Source: Bacillota bacterium (GTDB taxonomy: Bacteria; Bacillota; UBA4882; UBA10575). Taken from it: DNA of 33,109 nt. Below are positions 1 to 7,025 of the stretch, in pieces (the first letter of the stretch is position 1; each line of letters begins with the position of its first letter). The notes below the pieces were generated by a model that worked only from the letters and a program-made list of their open reading frames with translations, did no database searches and was not told the origin of the DNA. The stretch spans positions 1 through 33,109 of the forward strand of contig JAAYGU010000049.1 in NCBI GenBank assembly GCA_012727535.1. Reading direction: 5' to 3'. The translations under genes and the position numbers were made by a program.

Positions 1-397
1 CCCCTAGTTCCATCAGAGCATCCAAGACTAATTGGTCGCAGACCTCACCACCTGGTTCCGCCCGGTGATCTCCCCGCACATGAACATAATCCACCCCTAA
101 TTCCGCCGCCAGTTTAATATAAGCCTTGACCTCTTCGCTGTACGCCTGCCGCTGTTCGGTCTCTTTCGAGTGCAGCAAGGCTCCAGTCGAGAAAGCGGAG
201 ATCTGTAGACCAATCTTATCCAACTGCTCTTTCGTCTGGGACAAGCGCTCAGGGATAAACGGAGCCGCGGCCGGAAGAAAGGTTTCGTGCTTCAACCCGT
301 GGAGTTCGACTCCCTTATAACCCAGTTCAACAGCGGTCGCTTGCACTTCCGTCCAGGTCCAGTCTGGACAAGCCAGGGTAGAAAAGGTTAACTTCAT
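1..397 (-). CDS. Sugar phosphate isomerase/epimerase (TIM barrel), 3' part missing
   Basis: The first 132 codons run off the left edge of the window. The protein begins MKLTFSTLACPDW and continues with ELGYKGVELHG, a segment near QISAFSTGALLHS and LAAELGVDYVHVRGD. This is the early beta/alpha repeat pattern of the xylose isomerase-like TIM-barrel (AP-endonuclease 2) superfamily. Members isomerise or epimerise sugars or inositols using a divalent metal; the substrate cannot be told from this part. The start is ATG at 395-397, preceded by GGAGGG with about 6 bases of spacing. A longer reading frame on the same strand through 327-581 is a shadow in another frame. Family confidence is good, specific function unknown. 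Confidence 0.8.
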   Translation of the reverse strand, partial: MKLTFSTLACPDWTWTEVQATAVELGYKGVELHGLKHETFLPAAAPFIPERLSQTKEQLDKIGLQISAFSTGALLHSKETEQRQAYSEEVKAYIKLAAELGVDYVHVRGDHRAEPGGEVCDQLVLDALMELG

Positions 398-465
398 CAA
401 GATCCCTCCGGTATTCAAGCTTTTGTGTTGGCTCTCTACCTAAATATCCCGCTACAATCGTGATT

Positions 466-493
466 AATATATTGTATTGGGAAAACAACACAA
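466..493 (-). promoter_or_regulatory. Possible sigma-A promoter of the isomerase gene
   Basis: On the minus strand TTGTGT (488-493) is followed after 16 bases by TATATT (466-471), about 70 bases upstream of the ATG at 397. The match is moderate and the region is AT-rich, so this is a suggestion only. Confidence 0.3.
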
Positions 494-527
494 GAGCAAC
501 ACAAAAAGCCCCATCGTGTGGTTGCTC
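494..527. promoter_or_regulatory. Inverted repeat abutting the putative -35 element
   Basis: GAGCAA (494-499) and its complement TTGCTC (522-527) flank further complementary CACA/TGTG bases, giving about 10 pairs with one bulge. It lies immediately upstream of the proposed -35 of the isomerase gene. It could be an activator or repressor site or an RNA hairpin. The rest of the 398-592 region shows no gene. Confidence 0.35.
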
Positions 528-592
528 CCGGTCAGTCAATTCGTTAAAATCTATTTTAACTTTTTCCCCTGGTGGATGCAAGGCTCAACCAC

Positions 593-620
593 AAAGAGAC
601 AGCCAAAAGGCTGCCTCTTT
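593..620 (-). terminator. Hairpin terminator after the SASP gene
   Basis: AAAGAGACAGCC and GGCTGCCTCTTT form a 12-base stem with one mismatch and a 4-base loop, 29 bases beyond the SASP stop codon. The T-run after it on the minus strand is short, so termination may be imperfect. Confidence 0.6.
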
Positions 621-648
621 GCAAAGCTAACTTGTTAAGTAGAGTTCT

Positions 649-978
649 TTAATAATGTTGGTTTAAGTTGTTGAGATTTAAATTCGGATTAGTAGTATTC
701 TGCTGGTTCGATCCCTGCTGAGCTATACCGGCGCGGAACCCGGCCTGCACATTGGCGACCGCCTGCTGAGAAAGGGTTCTCTCCGCAGCCTCAATCATCC
801 GTTTCACCATATGCCCCCCGATCGCACCACAATCCCGAGCCGTCATATAGCCCCAGTAATCACCCTGAATCGGAGAAGTATCGATATTTAATTCCTTCGA
901 GATCTCATACTTCATCTGATCAAGGGCCTTCTTTGCCTGGGCATAGACTAATGTATTTCTTTTCTGTCCAGCAGCCAT
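649..978 (-). CDS. Small acid-soluble spore protein, alpha/beta type
   Basis: These proteins coat DNA in the dormant spore, protect it from UV and chemicals, and are degraded at germination by the protease GPR. The 109-residue product carries both family signatures: KYEISKEL, which resembles the GPR cleavage site (cut expected after Glu), and the segment YWGYMTARDCGAIGG followed by HMVKRMIEAAE. The Asn/Gln-rich tail (GSNQQNTTNPNLNLNN) is longer than in typical 60-75 residue members. I chose the ATG at 976-978 because AGGAGG precedes it with 7-8 bases of spacing. The upstream in-frame ATG at 1011 falls in the -10 element of the predicted promoter. The gene is monocistronic, with a terminator after it. 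Confidence 0.93.
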   Translation of the reverse strand: MAAGQKRNTLVYAQAKKALDQMKYEISKELNIDTSPIQGDYWGYMTARDCGAIGGHMVKRMIEAAERTLSQQAVANVQAGFRAGIAQQGSNQQNTTNPNLNLNNLNQHY

Positions 979-1010
979 TGTTTGAGCCTCCTTTCTAAAT
1001 GCTCTACTCA

Positions 1011-1040
1011 TAATTTCCCCAGCTAAATAAGGTTATAAAC
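1011..1040 (-). promoter_or_regulatory. Sigma-F-like forespore promoter of the SASP gene
   Basis: On the minus strand GTTTA (1036-1040) is separated by exactly 16 bases from GGGAAATTA (1011-1019). The Bacillus sigma-F consensus is GYWTA-N16-GGHRARHTX; only one position deviates. Transcription would start near 1003, giving a leader of about 25 bases with the Shine-Dalgarno inside it. Forespore expression is what a SASP gene needs, although sigma-G is the usual factor. Confidence 0.6.
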
Positions 1041-1174
1041 AGTTAATTCTTTGGAATTGCGGTTTATGCTACCGCCGCTACCAATGCCTGTTTTTCACAA
1101 CCCTTTGTCCTTAGACATAAAATGGTTTGCGACAAAGTAGGGATTGCCTGATTAAGTTTTTAGGAGGCGAGTAG

Positions 1175-2587
1175 ATGAACAATTGGCACCATCTGGCTCA
1201 ACAGGAAGTTGTCGGACTTCAGACCAAAGTCCCCCTACTCGATGGTAGGCTAATCCGCTATATAAACCTTGATAACGCGGCTACTACCCCACCATTGCGC
1301 GCAGTAGCCCAGGCGGTTCAGTCTTTTCTCCCCTGGTATTCCAGTGTCCACCGGGGGTTTGGTTATAAATCACAACTCTGCACTGAACTTTACACCAGAA
1401 TCCGGTATCTGATCCTCAATTTTTTTGGCGCCGATCCAGAAAAATATACGGCTTTATTTGTCAAAAACGCCAGCGAAGGTCTGAATAAACTAGCCCACCG
1501 TTTACCAATTGCTGAACAAGAGGCTCTGTCCAGTTGGATGGAGCATCACTCCAACGACCTTCCCTGGCGTCTCCACAAACAGGCAAAATTTATCGAACTC
1601 ACCCCGGAGGGCACTTTAGACCTGGGCGATTTGGAGACCAAATTAAAGACCAGTCGTCCCCGGATTAAACTCATCACCATCTGCGGGGCTTCCAACGTCA
1701 CCGGTGTCGTCAACCCCCTGCAGACCATTACGGAACTCGCCCATTATTATGGGGCGCAGTTAACGGGCGACGCTGCCCAATTGGCTCCGCACTTTCCACT
1801 GCGACTGGCCGGTCCCCGTGCTGCCATCGACTATCTTGTCCTCTCAGCCCATAAAATGTATGCGCCTTTTGGCTCGGGTGTCCTGATCGGCCCCCGCGAG
1901 ACCTTCCGCACCGGAACACCGGCCGAAGTAGGCGGCGGAACGGTCCTGGCCTGTTCCCGAGAGCAAGTAGTGTTTGCCCCACCCCCGGATCGTGACGAAG
2001 CCGGCACGCCCAATTTGATCGGCGCCTATGCCTTTGCTGTTGCCCTCCAATGGTTAGCGCAGAACAACCTAACTCGCCTAGCCAAACACGAGGACCAACT
2101 GACCCGTTATGCCTTTACCCGCCTCCAAACCGTTCCCGGACTCGTCCTGTACGGCCCTTCTCCCCAGCGTTATCCGCGCATCGGGGTGATCAGCTTTAAC
2201 CTGGAAGGAATACCACATGGTTTGGTCGCCGCCTATCTTTCGTTTGAAGCCGGAATTGGCGTGCGCCATGGTTGCTTTTGCGCCCGTCCTTATGTCCATC
2301 ATTTATTAGGATTAACCAAAGCCGAAATAAGTTTTTATGAAAGTCTAGCCAAAACCGGGAAGAAATGCGAACTCCCCGGGATGGTCCGGATCAGTTTCGG
2401 CTTTTATAACACCAAGGAGGAGATTGATCTGCTGATTGAAGCCCTCAAGACCTTAAGGGCAGAGGAGAAGAGAATAAAAAACCGGTACCGGATTGATCCG
2501 GTAACCGGTGAATATCTACCTACAAGCGGCAAAGTCAAAATGTTCATTGCCCAACATACCGCCGACCTGTTTAATCTTCGGGCTTAA
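1175..2587 (+). CDS. Class V aminotransferase, cysteine desulfurase-like
   Basis: A 470-residue PLP enzyme of the NifS/SufS/CsdA fold. It shows LDNAATT (32-38), SSVHRGFGYKS (56-66), MEHHSNDLPWR (122-132, like the SufS EHHANxxPW motif), GDAAQ (198-202, Asp for the PLP nitrogen) and SAHKMYAPFGSG (Lys227 as likely Schiff-base lysine). The loop that carries the catalytic Cys in desulfurases reads GVRHGCFCARPY, with Cys367 and Cys369 as candidates. The last 40 residues (YRIDPVTGEYLPT...) extend beyond the usual end. AGGAGGCG lies about 5 bases before the ATG. No iscU or sufU lies next to it, so its sulfur acceptor, or even a different substrate, is open. The 3' end overlaps pgsA by 17 bases tail to tail. 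Confidence 0.85.
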   Translation: MNNWHHLAQQEVVGLQTKVPLLDGRLIRYINLDNAATTPPLRAVAQAVQSFLPWYSSVHRGFGYKSQLCTELYTRIRYLILNFFGADPEKYTALFVKNASEGLNKLAHRLPIAEQEALSSWMEHHSNDLPWRLHKQAKFIELTPEGTLDLGDLETKLKTSRPRIKLITICGASNVTGVVNPLQTITELAHYYGAQLTGDAAQLAPHFPLRLAGPRAAIDYLVLSAHKMYAPFGSGVLIGPRETFRTGTPAEVGGGTVLACSREQVVFAPPPDRDEAGTPNLIGAYAFAVALQWLAQNNLTRLAKHEDQLTRYAFTRLQTVPGLVLYGPSPQRYPRIGVISFNLEGIPHGLVAAYLSFEAGIGVRHGCFCARPYVHHLLGLTKAEISFYESLAKTGKKCELPGMVRISFGFYNTKEEIDLLIEALKTLRAEEKRIKNRYRIDPVTGEYLPTSGKVKMFIAQHTADLFNLRA

Positions 2588-3098
2588 AAATCCCGCTCCA
2601 TTTGCGTAAATAATCGATTCCAGAGAAAACAGTAAAGAAGACTGCCGTATAAAGCATTATTTCCGCACCGGGGAGCGAAAGTATGATCATAATAATGGCG
2701 ATAATCTGTGTAAAGGTCTTGATTTTACCCCAAATTCCGGCACCGACGGAAATTCCTTTCTTCTTCGCCAGAGGGCGGAGAATGGTAATCAGAATCTCCC
2801 GGCCAAAAATCACCAACACCACCCAGCCGCTCACCTTGCCAAGCATAAACAGACTATAAAGCGCACTCCCAATTAAGATCTTATCGGCCAGGGGATCAAA
2901 TGATTTCCCAAAGGGAGTCGATTCATTCCTTACCCGGGCAATATAACCATCTAGCCCATCAGTCAAAGCGGCTAAAATAAAAACTCCCGCGGCAATCCAT
3001 TCCCGGTGGGCAATCGGTAGAAAAAGAAAAGCAACACAGACTGGGGTCAAAATAATCCTTAAGAGAGTCAGATAATCCGCCGGTTTTAATTTCATCAT
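2571..3098 (-). CDS. pgsA: CDP-diacylglycerol--glycerol-3-phosphate 3-phosphatidyltransferase
   Basis: Makes phosphatidylglycerol phosphate from CDP-diacylglycerol and glycerol 3-phosphate in the membrane. The 175-residue protein has the CDP-alcohol phosphotransferase signature D-G-x2-A-R-x8-G-x3-D-x3-D at residues 50-72 and several hydrophobic segments. The first two codons are both ATG; GGTGAG lies 3 bases from the first and 6 from the second, so the start may be 3095. It lies 59 bases downstream of rimO, a frequent arrangement in Bacillota. The family also includes other alcohol phosphotransferases, but length and context favour PgsA. Confidence 0.92.
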   Translation of the reverse strand: MMKLKPADYLTLLRIILTPVCVAFLFLPIAHREWIAAGVFILAALTDGLDGYIARVRNESTPFGKSFDPLADKILIGSALYSLFMLGKVSGWVVLVIFGREILITILRPLAKKKGISVGAGIWGKIKTFTQIIAIIMIILSLPGAEIMLYTAVFFTVFSGIDYLRKWSGIFKPED

Positions 3099-3157
3099 TA
3101 GCTCACCACATTTAATATAATGTCTTACCTTATTTCGACGTCAACTAGCGTTTTCCT

Positions 3158-4498
3158 TTACGAATCTCTGATTTGCGCATAAGTCTCGTAGGTATCCGCT
3201 CCGGTAACCACCGCGCGCACAAACAAACCGGGTTGAAGCCTGCTCGCCTCTTCTGGCTCCAGCTCCAGTTTGATCAGACCATCAATCTCCGGCGCTTCTC
3301 GGTAGGAACGACCGACCCAACCGGCGTCGTCTTTCTTTTCCAACAGCACCATGATTTCCCGGCCGATTAGCTCCTGGTTTTTCTGTAAAGAGATCGCCTG
3401 TTGCTCCTGGATCAATATCCTCGCCCGCTTTTTGCGCGTCCCCGGGTGAACCTGGGGCTTGATTTTAGCCGCCGCGGTTCCTTCTTCCCGGTAATAAGGA
3501 AAAGCCCCTACCCAATCCAAGCGGTATTCCCTTAAAAAGGCCAGCAGTTCGTTGAATTCTTCGTCCGTTTCCCCCGGGTACCCCAGAATAAAGGTCGACC
3601 GCAGGGCGATGTCAGGAAGATACTCCCGAATCTTCTCGATTAACTCCTTGATCTCCCCGGTCGTCGTTTTACGGCCCATCCCGCGTAATACCCGCTCACT
3701 AATGTGTTGTAGCGGGAGATCCAGATAGTGGCAGATGTGTTTCGCCTCTTTGATCACCGTCAGCAGGCGGTCATTAATCCGGGAAGGATAAGTATACATG
3801 ATCCTAATCCAAAACTCCCCATCCAGCTTGTCCAGGTTGGAAAGCAACAGCGGCAGATCAAATTCCCCTCCAGAATCAATCCCGTAAGCCGTAGTATCCT
3901 GCGCCACCAAGTTAATCTCCTTCACCCCTCGGGCCAAGAGCTGTTTAACCTCAGCTTCAATCGCTTCCGGCCGGCGACTACGGTACCCGCCCTTCAACTG
4001 CGGGATAATACAATACAAGCAACGGTGGTCACAGCCCTCGGCGATCTTAACATACGCCAAATAAGGGGGTGTACTGAGTGGCCGTTCTTTATACTCGGGT
4101 GGTAGCCAACCACCCAGGGTCTCGGCGAAGAAATTACCCTCCGACTTTTCCTCGAGGGCAGCGGCGATCAACTCCGGGAGCCGGGAATAATCCCCCGTTC
4201 CCAACCATAAATCAACTTCCGGGATGGCCTCTGCCAGTTCCTCCTTATATCTTTGGGGCAAACAACCGACCACGACCAACAGTCGGCACTGTCCTTTTTT
4301 ATACTGGGCAAACTCCAAAATCGTCTCGATCGATTCCTGCGTCGCCGGTTGAATAAAGGCGCAGGTATTGATCACTAAAACCTCGGCTTCTTTAGGAGAA
4401 GAGGTCAGGGTAAACCCCGCCTCATTCATCAAACCAATCATATAATCAGTATCCACTTGGTTCTTGGGACACCCCAACGAAATCCAACCAATCTTCAT
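3158..4498 (-). CDS. rimO: Ribosomal protein S12 methylthiotransferase RimO
   Basis: A radical-SAM enzyme that adds a methylthio group to an aspartate of ribosomal protein S12. From the start used here (446 residues), the N-terminal MTTase domain has SLGCPKNQVD with Cys10, Cys46 and Cys79 for one Fe-S cluster. The radical SAM motif CDHRCLYC (Cys156, 160, 163) binds the second. A TRAM domain (about 375-446) ends the protein. The sequence GCPKN and the length point to RimO rather than MiaB. I chose the ATG at 4496-4498 because MKIGWISLGC is the conserved N terminus; the nearest GGAG is about 11 bases away, so initiation looks weak. Confidence 0.95.
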   Translation of the reverse strand: MKIGWISLGCPKNQVDTDYMIGLMNEAGFTLTSSPKEAEVLVINTCAFIQPATQESIETILEFAQYKKGQCRLLVVVGCLPQRYKEELAEAIPEVDLWLGTGDYSRLPELIAAALEEKSEGNFFAETLGGWLPPEYKERPLSTPPYLAYVKIAEGCDHRCLYCIIPQLKGGYRSRRPEAIEAEVKQLLARGVKEINLVAQDTTAYGIDSGGEFDLPLLLSNLDKLDGEFWIRIMYTYPSRINDRLLTVIKEAKHICHYLDLPLQHISERVLRGMGRKTTTGEIKELIEKIREYLPDIALRSTFILGYPGETDEEFNELLAFLREYRLDWVGAFPYYREEGTAAAKIKPQVHPGTRKKRARILIQEQQAISLQKNQELIGREIMVLLEKKDDAGWVGRSYREAPEIDGLIKLELEPEEASRLQPGLFVRAVVTGADTYETYAQIRDS

Positions 4499-4631
4499 TC
4501 TTTTAATCACTCCGCCTATCCAACAGTTGCCATCCCAGCTCAGAAGCTGCACAAACTGCCAGCAAATCCTGGCCGTCCGTTTAATGCTTCATCCGGCATC
4601 AATTTGCTCAATTTTAGCTATATGGATTCTC

Positions 4632-5198
4632 TCAATAAAGATAACGATAAAGGTAATAAGTGCGCATAATTTTCGTCACGTACCGCCGGGTCTCCAAATA
4701 GGGAATCCGGTGCAGATCATTGACTTTTCCTTCCCAGGCGCCACTCGCCAACCACTCTTTTACCTTGGACCATCCGGCATTATAAGCGGCCAGGACCAAC
4801 ACCCGGTCTCCGTCAAACTCCCGGAATAAATAGGCTAGATACCAGATACCCAGTTTTAAATTGACCTCCGGTTCGAAAAGTTCGTCAACCTGATGGCTTA
4901 ATCCTTTTTGCTCGCTTACCCATAAGGCTGTCTCCGGCATCAATTGCATTAATCCTCTAGCCCCACGGCGCGACTCTGCATCAGGCTTAAACTTGCTTTC
5001 AACATAAATCAGAGCAGCCACCAGTTGCGGGTCGACCCCCGCAAATTCGGCGTTCATCTCAATTATTTCCCGATAGGGAAAAGGATAAAGTAAACGGCCG
5101 AACGGTTTATGAAACAGCAATCCTCCGCCGATCACCACGACCAGCAGTAGGAGCAGAAGCCGGCGTTTACTGAGGAAAATAATAATAGCGCTCACCAC
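4632..5198 (-). CDS. Lytic transglycosylase, SLT domain
   Basis: Cleaves the MurNAc-GlcNAc bond of peptidoglycan to leave 1,6-anhydro ends. The 188-residue protein has an N-terminal membrane anchor (about residues 13-30) and then an SLT domain: the catalytic Glu67 in IYVESKF, the GLMQLMPETA motif, LKLGIWYLAYLF and AAYNAGWSKV. It resembles the small membrane-bound transglycosylase often found after coaE in clostridia. The start is uncertain. The frame opens with two GTG codons (5196-5198, 5193-5195) without a clear Shine-Dalgarno, and the GGTGGTGAG they form could serve a downstream ATT start. Confidence 0.9.
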   Translation of the reverse strand: MVSAIIIFLSKRRLLLLLLVVVIGGGLLFHKPFGRLLYPFPYREIIEMNAEFAGVDPQLVAALIYVESKFKPDAESRRGARGLMQLMPETALWVSEQKGLSHQVDELFEPEVNLKLGIWYLAYLFREFDGDRVLVLAAYNAGWSKVKEWLASGAWEGKVNDLHRIPYLETRRYVTKIMRTYYLYRYLY

Positions 5199-5246
5199 CC
5201 GAAGACTTTACTTTTCACCATTTTATGCTGGAAAAACAGTAATATA

Positions 5247-5846
5247 TCAACGTCTCCGGCTTTTCAGTAAAGTCTTCACCTGTCTTCTTAAGTCGGCGAT
5301 CGTCCCTTCATTGTTAATTACTACATCGGCCCGGGCACACTTTTCGGAGAGCGGCATTTGCGCCTTGATCCGGCTCTGTGCCTCAGCCGGGGTCAACGCA
5401 TCTCGCTCCATTATTCGCTGCAGCTGCCTAGGAGAAGAAACCGCCACCACCCAGACTTCATCAACCTCTCCTTCCATCTTCGCCTCAAACAGTAAGGGTA
5501 TTTCCAAGACAACATCTTGCCCTTTTGCTCTATAGCTTTCGACCTCCGCCCGGATCTGCGCCTTAATCGCCGGATGCGTAATTCCCTCTAACAATCGCCT
5601 TTTTTCTGGGTCATTGAAAACAATCTTCCCGAGTCTCCGGCGGTCAATCTCCCCATCCGGTTTTAGAATATCCGGTCCGAACTCCGTCAACACCTGCCGG
5701 TAAACCTCCGTCCCCGGTCTGAGCAGTTGGTGGGCAATCCGATCGGCATCAATGATCTTAAGCCCCAATTCCTTTAGAATTGAAGCCACAGTCGATTTAC
5801 CGGTCCCAACCCCTCCGGTCAGCCCGATCACCAAACTCTTCCTCAT
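5247..5846 (-). CDS. coaE: Dephospho-CoA kinase
   Basis: Phosphorylates the 3' hydroxyl of dephospho-CoA, the last step of coenzyme A synthesis. From the ATG at 5844-5846 the 199-residue protein begins MRKSLVIG, with the P-loop GLTGGVGTGKST at 8-19. It then has DADRIAHQLL, THPAIKAQI, VLEIPLLFE and the lid segment RDALTPAEAQSRI. AAGGAAG precedes this ATG with suitable spacing; the 14 extra codons upstream (MLKHEDERRERKNP) come from a repeat-like region and are unlikely to be translated. The gene sits between mutM and the transglycosylase. Confidence 0.95.
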   Translation of the reverse strand: MRKSLVIGLTGGVGTGKSTVASILKELGLKIIDADRIAHQLLRPGTEVYRQVLTEFGPDILKPDGEIDRRRLGKIVFNDPEKRRLLEGITHPAIKAQIRAEVESYRAKGQDVVLEIPLLFEAKMEGEVDEVWVVAVSSPRQLQRIMERDALTPAEAQSRIKAQMPLSEKCARADVVINNEGTIADLRRQVKTLLKSRRR

Positions 5847-5880
5847 CGGGTTCTTCCTTTCTCGCCGCTCGTCCTCGTGT

Positions 5881-5962
5881 TTAAGCAAGCCTTTGATTGC
5901 CTCGTCGCTCGTCGCTGGTCCAAGCCATGTTCAAGCAAACCGTTGATTGTCTTGCTCGTTCT
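5881..5962. repeat. Two imperfect 50-base-period direct repeats
   Basis: AAGCAAGCCTTTGATTGCCT (from 5883) recurs as AAGCAAACCGTTGATTGTCT (from 5933), exactly 50 bases later. It is interspersed with CGTCGCTCGTCGCT-like runs. It lies in the 357-base non-coding stretch between mutM and coaE. The frames reading through this stretch show no recognisable protein. Confidence 0.6.
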
Positions 5963-6052
5963 TTTATGTACAATACTGCATCTAAACTAGCGAACCAAAC
6001 CCCATTTAACATTACAAGAAAACCTTACGTTCTCTACCAACCCCATCCCAAG

Positions 6053-6080
6053 CCCGGCGCTACTACCCAGACGCGCCGGG
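6053..6080. other. GC-rich hairpin in the mutM-coaE gap
   Basis: CCCGGCGC (6053-6060) and GCGCCGGG (6073-6080) are exact complements around a 12-base loop. Neither side has a T-run, so it is not a standard terminator. The rest of 6081-6203 is a purine/pyrimidine-skewed stretch with no gene that I can see. Confidence 0.5.
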
Positions 6081-6203
6081 GAGCACCCTTGCCGGATGGT
6101 CGGCAGCTAAACTTGCAGATTCGACTCGCGGCGGGAGAAGCAAGGAGAACAAGGCGCGAGGGAGGACGGAGCGCAGTTTTTCTAGCACTTGCTCCTTACC
6201 AGT

Positions 6204-7025
6204 TTAACTCTGACAGTTCGGACAGTAGTGAGTCCCGCGCCCGGCCACTCTCGTATAGATCAGCTCCGTGCCGCACTTCCGGCACGGCTCCCGCTTCCGC
6301 CCATAGACCTGTAAGTACACCTGGTGATACCCCGGCTCACCAAGCCCATCCACATAATCACGCTCCGAGGTCCCCCGGTGCTCGATACTGTCGTTCAACA
6401 CTTTAAGCATACTCTCGTAAATCTTCTCCCATTCCGCTGCACAAATCCCATTTGCCGGCCGCTCCGGCCGTACCCCCGCCAAAAACAAAGCCTCATCCAC
6501 ATAGATATTCCCCAGACCGGCCAGTACCCGCTGGTCCAGAAGCATCCCTTTGACCGGTCCCGGCCGCCGGGCGGCTGCAGTCTGCAAGCGTTCCAGCATC
6601 TCTGCTTTCGGAGTTGTCAGCGGTTCCGGCCCCAATGTACTTAGACCAGCCGGGGGTTCCGTCGGCGCATGGAGCACTACGGTTCCAAATTTCCGTGGAT
6701 CAACAAACCGCAAACTATTCCCATCCGTAAACTCAAGCGTCAGCGTCGTATGCTTTTCTAACGGCGCGGAAGCGGGCATAAATACTAATCTCCCGGACAT
6801 TCTAAGGTGAATAGTCACCCACTGCTCGTTATCCAATTGTATAATCAGATATTTACCCCGGCGTTTAATATCCATAATCTCCCGGCCAATTAGGCCGTCC
6901 CGCACCGCTTCGGGGGAAGGTTTCACCGCTTTTTCCAAAAAAATTTGGGCTTCTTCGATTTTCTTGCCGGGTAATAAAGGCAAGAGGGAGCGTCTAATCG
7001 TTTCTACTTCAGGTAATTCCGGCAT
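6204..7025 (-). CDS. mutM: Formamidopyrimidine-DNA glycosylase
   Basis: Removes 8-oxoguanine and other oxidised purines and nicks the abasic site. The 273-residue protein starts MPELPEVETIRR, giving the catalytic Pro2 and Glu3 after Met removal. It continues with IKRRGKYLIIQL (the conserved Lys), HLRMSGRL, GLGNIYVDEALF and the H2TH region. It ends with a complete zinc finger (CRKCG...CPNC, about 248-271). It overlaps the polA stop by one base (TAATG), which suggests translational coupling. The polA-mutM-coaE order is common in Bacillota. Confidence 0.96.
   Translation of the reverse strand: MPELPEVETIRRSLLPLLPGKKIEEAQIFLEKAVKPSPEAVRDGLIGREIMDIKRRGKYLIIQLDNEQWVTIHLRMSGRLVFMPASAPLEKHTTLTLEFTDGNSLRFVDPRKFGTVVLHAPTEPPAGLSTLGPEPLTTPKAEMLERLQTAAARRPGPVKGMLLDQRVLAGLGNIYVDEALFLAGVRPERPANGICAAEWEKIYESMLKVLNDSIEHRGTSERDYVDGLGEPGYHQVYLQVYGRKREPCRKCGTELIYTRVAGRGTHYCPNCQS

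Noticed and set aside
327-581. Minus-strand 84-codon frame overlapping the isomerase start
   Set aside because: The isomerase frame has a Shine-Dalgarno and recognisable TIM-barrel sequence; this frame has neither and spans the predicted promoter.
1100-1174. CATAAAAT box before the desulfurase-like gene as a sigma-E promoter
   Set aside because: No matching -35 at the right distance.
5897-6406. Plus-strand 169-codon frame across the mutM-coaE gap and the end of mutM
   Set aside because: It overlaps the clear mutM zinc-finger region on the other strand, has low-complexity composition and no recognisable domain.
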